NCBI GenBank assembly: GCA_900473185.1
Contig: UCKU01000003.1
Span: forward strand, 173,469-237,468
Origin: Hyphomicrobiales bacterium
GTDB lineage: Bacteria > Pseudomonadota > Alphaproteobacteria > Rhizobiales > Rhizobiaceae
Direction: 5' to 3'
DNA: 64,000 nt
Shown here: positions 1 to 9,881 of the stretch, piece by piece
Layout of the letters: every line of letters begins with the position of its first letter
Numbering within the stretch: position 1 is the first letter of the stretch
Translations under genes and position numbers: made by a program
Notes under the pieces: generated by a model
Database searches by the model: none
Seen by the model: only the letters and a program-made list of their open reading frames with translations
Told to the model about the DNA's origin: nothing

Positions 1-967
1 TATCGCTCTTGGAATAGAGCTCGCCGGCGTCGTCGGCGTGCGAGGCCATGCAGATGCCGATGGAGACCGTGACCGGGCCGTAATTGACGCGGGTGCGGGA
101 ATTCTTGAAGGGGGTGGATTCCAGCGTCCGGCGAATGCGCTCGGCGATCGCCGTCACTTCCTCCAGCGTGTTGCCGTCGATGATGAGCGCGAATTCCTCA
201 CCGCCGGTGCGGGCGACGAAAACGTCGCGGCGGACATTGGTGCGGATGACGGAGGCGACCGTCGCCAGAACCTTGTCGCCGACCGGATGGCCGTAGGTAT
301 CGTTGATCTTCTTGAAATTGTCGATGTCGGCTAAGAGCAGGGCAGTTACCGGGCGCAACGCCGGATTGTTGAAGACGGCGGCCAGCCGGTCGTCGAAGGC
401 GCGGCGGTTGGATAGGCGCGTCAGAGAGTCGGTATTGGCGATGCGCTTGTATTCGTCGAGTTCCTTACGGACCTGATCCATCTCCTGCGAGCGCTGGACC
501 ATGTCTTCGACGGTCTTTTCGCCGTGGGTGATCGTATCGCCGGTTGCCTGAGTGAGCAGATCGATGGCGTTTTCGATGAGGTCGGCGCTGCTCGTGCTCT
601 TGGAACTGATGCGCTTGCAGGTCTCGTTGAGCAGCCGGTTATAGCTTTCGAGCGAGGTCTGCTCCTGGCGCAGCACGCGCAGCAGGCCTTCCAGCTCGCC
701 GGCGATGCGGCTATGGGCGTCGTCGAAGATCTTGGCAGGTGCCGTGTGGGAACAATGCTGTGTGCCGAGTGCATCGAGCTCAGCCTGCGTCGCCTGGCTG
801 CCGAGAGCGGCAAGGTCGCGGGTGAGTGCGGGGTTGGAACCAATATAGGCTTCGTAGAAGAGTTCGTAATTGCGGGGAATTGGTGCAACGCCCATGGAGC
901 GCATTGCATAGGTGATCTGACCCGCCACATCGGGAACCTGCACCTTGGGCGCAACGGCCGTATTCAT
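1..967 (-). CDS. GGDEF diguanylate cyclase (C-terminus cut by window edge)
   Basis: This frame is open on the minus strand from an ATG at 967 to the window edge, so at least 322 residues are present and the C-terminus is missing. An N-terminal helical region of about 160 residues, with no recognisable membrane segment, precedes a GGDEF domain. The active-site motif is GGEEF inside FVARTGGEEFALI, followed by VSIGIC, as in active cyclases that make c-di-GMP from two GTP. The usual product-inhibition site (RxxD ending five residues before the motif) is not in register: the segment reads RRDVFVARTGGEEF, so feedback inhibition may be weak or absent. A GGAG-like ribosome site lies just upstream of the ATG. 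The family call is certain; the input signal is unknown. Confidence 0.93.
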   Translation of the reverse strand, partial: MNTAVAPKVQVPDVAGQITYAMRSMGVAPIPRNYELFYEAYIGSNPALTRDLAALGSQATQAELDALGTQHCSHTAPAKIFDDAHSRIAGELEGLLRVLRQEQTSLESYNRLLNETCKRISSKSTSSADLIENAIDLLTQATGDTITHGEKTVEDMVQRSQEMDQVRKELDEYKRIANTDSLTRLSNRRAFDDRLAAVFNNPALRPVTALLLADIDNFKKINDTYGHPVGDKVLATVASVIRTNVRRDVFVARTGGEEFALIIDGNTLEEVTAIAERIRRTLESTPFKNSRTRVNYGPVTVSIGICMASHADDAGELYSKSD

Positions 968-1331
968 TCCGGCAACTCCTCATCCAATTCTTAAGCAATC
1001 TTCTATTTGTTATCTTAGATTTCTTGGGAAATGATTAAAGCGACATATACCAAAGATTACATACGATAAGTTTGATGGGCATCAATACTACGATCAGCCC
1101 TATGATTTTTCTCAAATATTTGTAAGTTCGACTGCAACGGAGACACCTCTTATGCGCGAGGTGCTCCAAAAAAGTTCAATCGTTTTCTCTTTTTAGGGAT
1201 TGTTTTCGTTTTGTTGACGGTCGGTATCTTTTGTCTGGTCTACTGCCGGGCAGGGCGAAGTGACAGATTCTGTCTCAAGAAACCGGATTTTGGGGGATCG
1301 GATCGCGGTCTCCCCTTGAAGGTATGAGATC
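968..1331. other. Intergenic region with a hairpin
   Basis: This region separates the divergently transcribed cyclase gene (minus) and a small plus-strand gene, so it should hold both promoters. The stretch from about 1000 to 1135 is AT-rich. A bulged inverted repeat at 1139-1167 (CACCTC paired with GAGGTG, flanked by GGAG and CTCC) makes a stem of about ten pairs. It has no T-run on either side, so it is not a clear intrinsic terminator. No other feature is visible. Confidence 0.5.
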
Positions 1332-1568
1332 ATGGAATCGTCTCGCCACACCTCACCCGCCGTTCTCGCATTCGCCATCGTTGCCGGCTGTGCTTTTCTT
1401 TTACAGCAGACCGGCTTCTTCAACGGCATCTTCAGCACGGATATCCTCGCCACCGTGAAGGCGGAGGATATTCTCAGTGCATCCGATATCGCCGCCATGG
1501 AACGACCTGTAGTTCAGCCCATGACGGCGGCCAGTATAGATCCGGCCGAGACGGCTTCGGTGCGATAG
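1332..1568 (+). CDS. Small membrane-anchored or exported hypothetical protein
   Basis: This is a 78-residue protein that I do not recognise. Residues 9-26 (SPAVLAFAIVAGCAFLLQ) form one hydrophobic segment, which suggests an N-terminal anchor or uncleaved signal. The remaining 50 residues are polar and mildly acidic. An AAGGT sequence about nine bases before the ATG is a plausible ribosome site. The gene converges on fumA with only 16 bp between stop codons. An overlapping minus-strand frame of 101 codons was judged a shadow because it is rich in Arg and Ser and lacks a sensible start. The gene is plausible but unproven. Confidence 0.55.
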   Translation: MESSRHTSPAVLAFAIVAGCAFLLQQTGFFNGIFSTDILATVKAEDILSASDIAAMERPVVQPMTAASIDPAETASVR

Positions 1569-1584
1569 CCAGCAGGCTCAAGTC

Positions 1585-3192
<1,608 letters not shown>

Positions 3193-3373
3193 CGAAGTGA
3201 CCTTTCTGGTGGGATATTTTGGAACCGGTCTAAAACTGGCGCAGGGTAAAAGCAATTGGGGAGGGCGCGGGATTGGTGGCGAAAATGACGCGGCCGGACG
3301 GGCTCCACTTTCCTCAAAAACAAAAAAAGACCGGCAGAGCCAGCCTTTGATTGTTGAGACGCTTCCCGTTACT

Positions 3374-3455
3374 CGACGCCATCCTCGGGCTCGTCCCGAG
3401 GATCTGCTACGTATCGACCGGCAGCAGATGCTCGGGACAAGCCCGAGCGTGACGG
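3374..3455. repeat. RIME-like palindromic intergenic element
   Basis: Between fumA and fumC there are two adjoining palindromes built from CCTCGGGCTCGTCCCGAGG and GCTCGGGACAAGCCCGAGC, separated by about 30 bp. The pair lies inside the outer inverted half-sites GACGCCATC and GCGTGACGG. This architecture resembles the rhizobial intergenic mosaic elements that are scattered in many copies through rhizobial genomes. On RNA each half would fold into a stable hairpin, so it may also act as a transcript end for fumC, which reads into it. Assignment to the RIME family is from memory. Confidence 0.7.
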
Positions 3456-3464
3456 AAGAAGGGT

Positions 3465-4856
3465 TTACTTCGGGCTGATCATCGTCTCCGCGCGCACGAT
3501 CGCGTCATATTCCTCAGATGTCACGAGCCCGCTTGCCAGCGCCTCTTCCTTCAGCGTCGTACCATTCTTGTGCGCCGTCTTGGCGATTTTGGCGGCCGCA
3601 TCGTAGCCGATCTTCGGCGCAAGGGCGGTCACCAGCATCAGCGAGCGTTCGAGGCCGGCCTTGATATTGTCTTCGCGGGCCTCGATGCCGACGACGCAAT
3701 TGTCCGTGAACGATAGGGCGGCGTCGCCGAGCAGCTGCACCGACTGCAGGAAGTTGTAAGCCATCATCGGATTGTAGACGTTGAGCTCGAAATGGCCCTG
3801 GCTGTCGGCGAAAGTGAGAGCCGCATGGTTGCCGAAGACGTGGATGCAGACCTGTGTCAGGGCTTCGCACTGGGTGGGATTCACCTTGCCGGGCATGATC
3901 GAGGAGCCGGGCTCGTTTTCCGGCAGCGCCAGTTCGCCGAGGCCGGCGCGCGGGCCGGAGCCGAGAAGGCGGATGTCGTTGGCGATCTTGAAGAGGGCGG
4001 CCGCTGCAGCGTTGATCGCGCCATGGGCGAAGACCATCGAGTCATGCGAGGCGAGGGCCTCGAACTTGTTCGGCGCGGTCACGAAAGGCATGTCGGTGAT
4101 GACGGCGATCTCTTCGGCGACCTTTTCGGCAAAACCGATGGGCGCATTGAGACCGGTGCCGACGGCGGTGCCGCCCTGGGCGAGTTCGCAGAGGCCGGGC
4201 AGGGTCATTTCGATACGCTTGATGGCCGAGCCCACCTGCGCGGCGTAGCCGGAAAACTCCTGGCCGAGCGTCAGCGGCGTCGCGTCCTGCGTATGCGTGC
4301 GCCCGATCTTGATGATATGGCTGAATTCCGTGACCTTCATGTCGAGGGCGGCATGCAGGTGCTTCAGCGAAGGCAGCAGGTGATGGGCGATCTGTTCGGC
4401 GCAGGCGATGTGCATGGCCGTCGGGTAGGTGTCGTTCGACGACTGGCTCATATTAACGTGATCGTTCGGGTGCACCGGCTTCTTGGAACCCATGACCCCG
4501 CCGAGCATTTCTATGGCACGATTGGAGATCACCTCGTTGGCGTTCATGTTGGACTGCGTGCCGGAACCGGTCTGCCAGACGACCAGCGGGAAATGGTCGT
4601 TCAGCTTGCCGTCGATCACTTCCTGGGCAGCATCCACGATGGATTTGCCGATGCTGGAATCGAGCTGGCCGAGCGCCATGTTGGCACGCGCCGCCGCCTG
4701 CTTGACGATGCCGAGCGCACGCACGATCGAGAGCGGCTGCTTTTCCCAGCCGATCTTGAAATTGCCGAGAGAACGCTGCGCCTGCGCGCCCCAGTAACGG
4801 TCGCTGGCGACTTCGATCGGGCCAAATGTATCGGTTTCGGTGCGGGTGGAACTCAT
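3465..4856 (-). CDS. fumC: Class II fumarate hydratase
   Basis: The product has 463 residues, the usual length for FumC, an iron-independent homotetrameric fumarase of the aspartase/fumarase superfamily. The signature [17 protein letters not shown], the substrate-binding stretch [18 protein letters not shown] and the catalytic [10 protein letters not shown] are all present. The start was chosen at the ATG at 4856 (MSSTRTETD) because AGGAAGG precedes it; an upstream start would add seven residues. The gene lies 272 bp upstream of fumA on the same strand, separated by the palindromic element, so the two could be read separately. Confidence 0.97.
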   Translation of the reverse strand: MSSTRTETDTFGPIEVASDRYWGAQAQRSLGNFKIGWEKQPLSIVRALGIVKQAAARANMALGQLDSSIGKSIVDAAQEVIDGKLNDHFPLVVWQTGSGTQSNMNANEVISNRAIEMLGGVMGSKKPVHPNDHVNMSQSSNDTYPTAMHIACAEQIAHHLLPSLKHLHAALDMKVTEFSHIIKIGRTHTQDATPLTLGQEFSGYAAQVGSAIKRIEMTLPGLCELAQGGTAVGTGLNAPIGFAEKVAEEIAVITDMPFVTAPNKFEALASHDSMVFAHGAINAAAAALFKIANDIRLLGSGPRAGLGELALPENEPGSSIMPGKVNPTQCEALTQVCIHVFGNHAALTFADSQGHFELNVYNPMMAYNFLQSVQLLGDAALSFTDNCVVGIEAREDNIKAGLERSLMLVTALAPKIGYDAAAKIAKTAHKNGTTLKEEALASGLVTSEEYDAIVRAETMISPK

Positions 4857-5287
4857 GGCTTCGTGCCTTCCTGTCACATGCTGTTAAGGGCAGTCTTTGA
4901 AGATGAGGGACTTATAGGGTGGAAAGCTTTCCAAGAAAACCGGAGGTTATGCGAAATATTGAAGACGGATCTCATGTTTTGCATCGCCATTCAGGCACTG
5001 TACGGCCGTGTTTTTTCGGCCACGGCGGGAAATTAATGCAAGGAGCGGCAGAAAGCGCCCTTTCTCACGGCGGAAAATTCGGTAAAAAATTAACTAATAA
5101 TTTCATAATTTTGTGTGAACTGCTGCGCGGCGCTTGCGTTCGACCCCGTCACACAAAGTTGAGCCTGAAAGCGCTGGCGGCGCAGCCCGATTTCTGATGA
5201 ATGGGCCGCAGCTGCCGGGAATTTCTGGAAGAATTGATCAGAGCCTTTTTGCTCGACAACAGCATGGTACTGGGACTGGAAAACAAG
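4857..5287. other. Intergenic region between fumC and the L,D-transpeptidase gene
   Basis: About 430 bp separate two divergent genes and must carry both promoters. Visible items are a short hairpin at about 5002-5023 (GGCCG and CGGCC around a T-rich loop) and an AT-rich tract at 5083-5112. The tract contains TTAACTAATAATTT, which resembles a CtrA half-site with an imperfect second half. Nothing else is recognisable. Confidence 0.4.
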
Positions 5288-7186
5288 ATGAAATTCGTTT
5301 TGAAAAGCGCGGTTTCCGCATTGGCATTTTCCTGCGTGATGGGCGCGGTTCCTGCGCATGCCTATACGCTGATGGACATGCTGCGCGGCGACCGGGCAAG
5401 AAGCGGCCAGAGCACGATCATCATGGACCCTTCGGCTCCGGTTCGCGGCAATCCCGGCAATCGCAACGGCCTTGGCGGCGATATCGATCCGGAAGCCGCG
5501 ATGCCGAAGGTTTCCAGCCCGCGCTACTACACCTACAAGGCTGAAACGCTGCAGTTCGTCGATACGACGAAGTTTGCCGATCCTGTTGTCACCGGGGCGG
5601 TCGCCGACGTCTCGGGCGCGACCACGACCGACGGTGCTCCGCAGCGCCACTTCCTGACGGAAGCCAAGGTTCGCGCCAATGCCGACGTCGCCAAGGCCCT
5701 GCAGGCCTATTACGGTGACGGCAAGAACCCGCTCATCTGGGTGTCCGGCGAGGGCGTCAATGATCACGGCAGAGCGGCCCTCAGCGTGCTTGCCGATGCT
5801 GCAAGCGTCGGCCTCGATCCGGCCGATTATGCCGTGTCCGAGCCGACCATCGATCCGGCCAATCCGGATCCTGACGTTCGCGACCGGGCGCTCACGCAGT
5901 TCGAACTGGCGCTTTCATCGAAGGTTCTCGCCTATGTGCAGGACACGACGCGCGGCCGCGTCGACCCCAACAAGCTCTCCGGCTACCATGATTTCCAGCG
6001 CAAGGTCGTCAAACTCGATCCGGTGCTGAAGCTTTCCCGGATGAGCCCTGACGTCGCTGCCTATCTTTCCAGCCGCAACCCCGACAGCACGCAGTTCCTG
6101 GCGCTGAAGGCCGAGCTCGCCAAGCTGCGCGCCGCCGACGGCGGCAATGAAGCACCGATCACCATTTCGCTCACTTCCCTGCTGCGCCCGGGCGACAGCT
6201 CGCCGGAAGTCGCCAACATCGTCAAGGCGATCCAGAGGAATGGTTCGGAAGAGCTGAAGACCGCGCATGCGGCCACCTTCTCGGCCTATACCGGCAGCAG
6301 CGACTATTCGCCCGAGATCGTGTCATTGGTCGAGGACTTCCAGAAAGAACATGGCCTGAAGCCTGATGGCGTGATCGGCCAGGCGACCGTACGCATCATG
6401 ACCGGCGGCGATAGCAACGGCTCCAAGATCGACAAGCTCGTCATTGCCATGGAGCAGGCGCGCTGGCTGCCCGATGATCTCGGCCCGCGCTATGTGATGA
6501 TCAACCAGCCGGCCTTCATGGCCTATTACTATAACGACTCCAAGCAGCAGCTTGCGATGCGCACCGTCGTGGGCGGCAAGAACAACCAGACCTATTTCTT
6601 CGACGATGAAATCGAGACGGTCGAGTTCAACCCATTCTGGGGCGTGCCGCAGTCGATCATCATCAACGAGATGCTGCCGAAGCTGCGCTCCGACCCGAAC
6701 TATCTGGACCAGATGGGCTACGAAGTTGAAGTCGGCGGCCGCGCCGTTCCGTCCTCCAGCGTCGACTGGTACGGCTCGACGCAGAACATCTCGGTCCGCC
6801 AGCCGCCGAGCAGCGACAATGCGCTGGGCGAGTTGAAGATCCTGTTCCCGAACAGCCATGCCATCTACATGCACGACACGCCCTCGAAGAGCTTCTTCAA
6901 GCGTGACATGCGTGCGCTGAGCCACGGCTGCGTGCGCCTTGCAGACCCGCGCGCCATGGCGGCGGCCGTTCTCGGCACGACGGTGGATGATGTGGCTAAG
7001 CAGATCGCTACCGGCCAGAACCATGCCGTGAAGGTGCCGCAGAAGATCCCGGTCTATGTGTCCTATTTCACAGCATGGCCGAACAAGGATGGCGTGATCG
7101 AGTATTTTGACGACGTCTATGGCCGCGATGCCTATGTCGACAAGGCGTTTGATACGACGACCAAGTCGCGTGAGGCGCAGATCTGA
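5288..7186 (+). CDS. L,D-transpeptidase with YkuD and peptidoglycan-binding domains
   Basis: The ATG at 5288 gives a 632-residue protein with a clear signal peptide (hydrophobic SAVSALAFSCVMGAVPAHA). The order then is an N-terminal region of the YcbB/LdtD type, a peptidoglycan-binding helix motif (LVEDFQKEHGLKPDGVIGQ) and a YkuD catalytic domain ending in SHGCVRLADP, which carries the nucleophilic cysteine. HDTPSKSFF provides the upstream conserved histidine. Such enzymes make 3-3 crosslinks between meso-diaminopimelate residues in the periplasm; these crosslinks are abundant in polar-growing rhizobia. Longer starts at 5201 or 5264 are possible but would push the signal peptide inward. Confidence 0.93.
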   Translation: MKFVLKSAVSALAFSCVMGAVPAHAYTLMDMLRGDRARSGQSTIIMDPSAPVRGNPGNRNGLGGDIDPEAAMPKVSSPRYYTYKAETLQFVDTTKFADPVVTGAVADVSGATTTDGAPQRHFLTEAKVRANADVAKALQAYYGDGKNPLIWVSGEGVNDHGRAALSVLADAASVGLDPADYAVSEPTIDPANPDPDVRDRALTQFELALSSKVLAYVQDTTRGRVDPNKLSGYHDFQRKVVKLDPVLKLSRMSPDVAAYLSSRNPDSTQFLALKAELAKLRAADGGNEAPITISLTSLLRPGDSSPEVANIVKAIQRNGSEELKTAHAATFSAYTGSSDYSPEIVSLVEDFQKEHGLKPDGVIGQATVRIMTGGDSNGSKIDKLVIAMEQARWLPDDLGPRYVMINQPAFMAYYYNDSKQQLAMRTVVGGKNNQTYFFDDEIETVEFNPFWGVPQSIIINEMLPKLRSDPNYLDQMGYEVEVGGRAVPSSSVDWYGSTQNISVRQPPSSDNALGELKILFPNSHAIYMHDTPSKSFFKRDMRALSHGCVRLADPRAMAAAVLGTTVDDVAKQIATGQNHAVKVPQKIPVYVSYFTAWPNKDGVIEYFDDVYGRDAYVDKAFDTTTKSREAQI

Positions 7187-7210
7187 CGCAAGCGTTTGAT
7201 AGGTATTGAG

Positions 7211-7241
7211 CGGGCGGTCTTTGGGCCGCCCGTTTTGTTTT
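7211..7241 (+). terminator. Intrinsic terminator of the L,D-transpeptidase gene
   Basis: A 7-bp GC-rich stem (CGGGCGG paired with CCGCCCG) is followed directly by TTTTGTTTT, 25 bp after the stop codon. Confidence 0.88.
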
Positions 7242-7290
7242 GGGGTTAGCTAAAGTGCGAGAATTAGGAGGAGAGGGCATGCCGTGTAAT

Positions 7291-7464
7291 ACCCCCTCTG
7301 ACCTGCCGGCCATCTCCCCCACAGGTGGCGAGATTGGCTGGAAGCGCCGGTTTCCCCAAACAATCAGCGTCGCAGCTCGGCGCAACGGTGGATGAGCAGG
7401 AAGGGCAGGCCGCTTGTCGATCTCCACCCTTGTGGGGGAGATGGCCGGCAGGCCAGAGGGGGGG
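7291..7464. repeat. Long inverted repeat, rhizobial intergenic palindrome
   Basis: Two arms of about 35 bp, with cores GCCGGCCATCTCCCCCACA and TGTGGGGGAGATGGCCGGC, face each other across about 100 bp. The outer ends CCCCCTCTG and CAGAGGGGG continue the palindrome. Such CTCCCCCAC/GTGGGGGAG elements recur between genes in rhizobia. The element fills most of the 317-bp gap between the transpeptidase gene and gph, which converge here. Confidence 0.75.
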
Positions 7465-7503
7465 CCACACGGCACGTCGGCAATAGGTGAGGGCCTTACG
7501 CCC

Positions 7504-8220
7504 TCAAACAGCAATCTTCGCTGTAGAACCCTTCAGCAAGCTCTCCACCAACTCCACCGTCAGCTCGTCATAATGCGTTATGATCACATCCGGCTCCAGG
7601 CTCGACACCGGCACATCGGAATAACCGAACGGCACGGCAATCGAGGGGACACCGGCATTCTTGGCTACCGCAATATCATTGACACTGTCGCCGATCATGA
7701 TCGCGAGGGAAATATCGCCGCCAGCGCGCTCGATCGTGCCGGTCAGGTGCCGCGCGTCCGGCTTGCGATGCTCGAATGTATCGCCGCCGGTGATCGCATC
7801 GAAGTAATGCGTCAGGCCGAGCTTCTCCAGCAGGCCGGTGGCCAGGCCCTCCAGCTTGTTGGTGCAGACGGCAAGCGTGTAGCCTGATGCCTTCAGGCGG
7901 TCCATCGCGGCGACGAGGCCGGGGTAGGGTTCGGTATGGCCCGGCATGTTTGCACTGTAATGGGCAACGAAACGCTCCACCAGCGCCGGCAGCTCTTCCT
8001 GCGAAATCGGCTTCCCCTGCAGTTTGCAGGCACGCTCGATCATCACACGGGCGCCCTGGCCGACCAGATGCGTGAGGTCGTCATAGCTGACGGGCGCAAG
8101 ATCAAGCGCTGCGATCGTGTAGTTCAGGCTTTCGACCAGATCGACATGGGTGTCGAGCAGCGTGCCGTCGAGATCGAAGACGATAAGGGCCTTGCGGGCA
8201 TTTTCGGGAGCGGGGGTCAA
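7504..8220 (-). CDS. gph: Phosphoglycolate phosphatase (HAD family)
   Basis: This is a 238-residue HAD-superfamily hydrolase. Motif I is VFDLDGTLLDT with the two catalytic aspartates, the substrate loop includes TNKLEG, and motif IV is MIGDSVNDIAVAKNAGVPSIAV. An alpha-helical cap follows motif I, as in Gph enzymes that remove phosphate from 2-phosphoglycolate formed by DNA repair or by Rubisco oxygenation. The start appears to be TTG at 8220, supported by AAAGAGG seven bases upstream; no ATG fits. It diverges from rpiA across 194 bp. Related HAD phosphatases of other specificity cannot be excluded. Confidence 0.9.
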   Translation of the reverse strand: MTPAPENARKALIVFDLDGTLLDTHVDLVESLNYTIAALDLAPVSYDDLTHLVGQGARVMIERACKLQGKPISQEELPALVERFVAHYSANMPGHTEPYPGLVAAMDRLKASGYTLAVCTNKLEGLATGLLEKLGLTHYFDAITGGDTFEHRKPDARHLTGTIERAGGDISLAIMIGDSVNDIAVAKNAGVPSIAVPFGYSDVPVSSLEPDVIITHYDELTVELVESLLKGSTAKIAV

Positions 8221-8414
8221 AGTGATGCCTCTTTGCAGGGTAGGATCATCCGGGAGTAGGCGATGAACAGACGAAAAGCAACGCCAGGACGGCTGATAGA
8301 AAAGTCGCAGCCGAAACGCGTGGCTTTCAATCGCAGGACGATGATTTTGGCTTTCGTTTGCAATACGAGCCGTGTAAACAGCACATCCAACGCAATATCA
8401 GGAGCTGGCGGCGC

Positions 8415-9113
8415 ATGGATGCCCGCGAAATGAAGATCAAGGCCGCCGAGGCAGCACTCGTCCATGTCGAGTACGGCATGCGTCTGGGAATCGGGACCGG
8501 AAGCACGGCGGAGGAATTCGTTCGCGTGCTCGCCGAAAAGGTTGCAGCCGGTTTCAAGGTCGAGGGCGTTCCAACGTCCGAGCGCACGGCACGGCTCTGC
8601 GTCGAACTCGGCGTTCCCCTGAAATCGCTGGATGAGCTGCCACAACTGGATCTCACCATCGACGGCGCCGACGAAGTCGATGCAGGCTTGCGGCTCATCA
8701 AGGGTGGCGGCGGTGCGCTGTTGCGCGAAAAGATCGTCGCTGCAGCCTCGACCCGGATGATCGTCATTGCCGACGAGAGCAAGCTGGTGCAGACGCTCGG
8801 CGCTTTTGCATTGCCGATCGAGGTCAATCCCTTCGGCCTCGTTTCGACGCGCATCGCGATCGAAAAGACCGCCTCACGCCTTGGTCTCTCCGGTGAACTG
8901 ACGTTACGTCAGTCCGGTGACGGAGAGTTTACGACCGACGGCGGACACTACATCATCGATGCATCTTTTGGCCGCATTCCTGATGCAGAGGCGCTTTCGA
9001 GGGAACTGAATTCCATACCCGGTGTCGTGGAGCACGGGCTTTTCATCAACATGGCGGCGCTTGCGATCATTGCCGGTCCTGCAGGCGCCCGCACGCTGCA
9101 GGCAAACAGATAA
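8415..9113 (+). CDS. rpiA: Ribose-5-phosphate isomerase A
   Basis: The 232-residue product matches RpiA, which interconverts ribose 5-phosphate and ribulose 5-phosphate in the pentose phosphate pathway. Signatures are [11 protein letters not shown] (phosphate loop), TIDGADEVD (catalytic acids) and [13 protein letters not shown] (catalytic lysine). The ATG at 8415 is preceded by GGAG; an earlier in-frame ATG at 8358 lacks a ribosome site and precedes the conserved N-terminus. The DUF2059 gene follows after 17 bp, which suggests cotranscription. Confidence 0.97.
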   Translation: MDAREMKIKAAEAALVHVEYGMRLGIGTGSTAEEFVRVLAEKVAAGFKVEGVPTSERTARLCVELGVPLKSLDELPQLDLTIDGADEVDAGLRLIKGGGGALLREKIVAAASTRMIVIADESKLVQTLGAFALPIEVNPFGLVSTRIAIEKTASRLGLSGELTLRQSGDGEFTTDGGHYIIDASFGRIPDAEALSRELNSIPGVVEHGLFINMAALAIIAGPAGARTLQANR

Positions 9114-9130
9114 CAGGAGCATAGAAACTC

Positions 9131-9712
9131 ATGATGAACATTGCAGGTCTTGGCCGTCTTGCCGCTGCGACCATCGTTCTTTCCGGGCTTGCCTTCGGCT
9201 CTGCCGCAAGAGCGCAGGAAGTTTCCGAGGAGCAGCTGAAGGCTGCCCGCGCAGCCATGGACGCGATCGGCGCAACCACCCAGTATGACAACATCCTGCC
9301 AGGTCTGGCCGAGCGTCTGAAGGCCGGCCTCATCCAGGATTCGCCGAACTATCAGGATGTCATCTCCGCCACCGTCGATGCGCAGGCGCTGGCTCTGGCA
9401 CCGCGCCGTGCCGACCTCGAGAAGGAAGCCGCTCTGACCTATGCCAAGGCCTTCTCGGTCGAAGAGCTGAAGGCGATCGCCGATTTCTACAATTCCGACG
9501 TCGGCAAGAAGCTGCTGCGCGACGGCCCGGTTGCCTCGCGCGAAACCGCCAAGGCTGCCGATATCTGGGCGCAGGGCATTTCCCGCGACCTCGAAAAGCA
9601 GAGCAATGTCCAGCTTTCCAAGGTCATCAAGGCTCCGCCGGCGGCAACCGAAAGCCCGGTTGCACCGGCTACCCCGGCTCCGGCCGCAGCGCCGGCACCG
9701 GCCAAGCCGTAA
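9131..9712 (+). CDS. DUF2059 periplasmic protein
   Basis: The product has 193 residues. A signal peptide (AAATIVLSGLAFGSAARA) is followed by a helical DUF2059 domain with the typical ALTYAKAFSVEELKAIADFY segment. It ends in a Pro/Ala tail (residues about 170-193) that may extend from the folded domain toward the wall or membrane. The molecular function of DUF2059 is unknown. A CAGGAG sequence precedes the ATG. The gene is probably cotranscribed with rpiA and ends at the terminator at 9731. Confidence 0.88.
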   Translation: MMNIAGLGRLAAATIVLSGLAFGSAARAQEVSEEQLKAARAAMDAIGATTQYDNILPGLAERLKAGLIQDSPNYQDVISATVDAQALALAPRRADLEKEAALTYAKAFSVEELKAIADFYNSDVGKKLLRDGPVASRETAKAADIWAQGISRDLEKQSNVQLSKVIKAPPAATESPVAPATPAPAAAPAPAKP

Positions 9713-9730
9713 GGCCGCCTTCACCTTTCG

Positions 9731-9763
9731 CAAAAGCCCGGCATCGTCCGGGCTTTTGTTTTT
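9731..9763 (+). terminator. Intrinsic terminator after the DUF2059 gene
   Basis: The stem AAAGCCCGG / CCGGGCTTT with a short loop is followed by TGTTTTTCT. It separates the rpiA transcript from gor. Confidence 0.85.
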
Positions 9764-9792
9764 CTATTGCCGTCCCTATCTCTTTGTTCTGA

Positions 9793-9837
9793 CGCAATTC
9801 CGGACGCAAAACGGCTGCGCACTTTTGCTGGAATTGC
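9793..9837. repeat. 46-bp GCAATTCC palindromic element, copy 1
   Basis: The ends CGCAATTCC and GGAATTGC are inverted around a conserved core containing GACGCAAAACGGC and ACTTTTGCT. The element lies just upstream of gor. A second copy lies in the opposite orientation at 54324-54369. Elements of this look are common between genes in the Rhizobiaceae. Confidence 0.75.
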
Positions 9838-9881
9838 TTATATGCGAACAACCCATCCAGCGATTCCCTCCGGAGATCATC

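Noticed and set aside
3374..3455. tRNA-like fold or CRISPR repeat between fumA and fumC
   Set aside because: Only two palindromes with no regular spacing and no cloverleaf; the rhizobial palindromic element explains it.
3792..5036. A 414-codon plus-strand frame opposite fumC
   Set aside because: It lies antisense to a gene with complete fumarase signatures; its sequence is Arg/Gly/Asp-rich without any domain.
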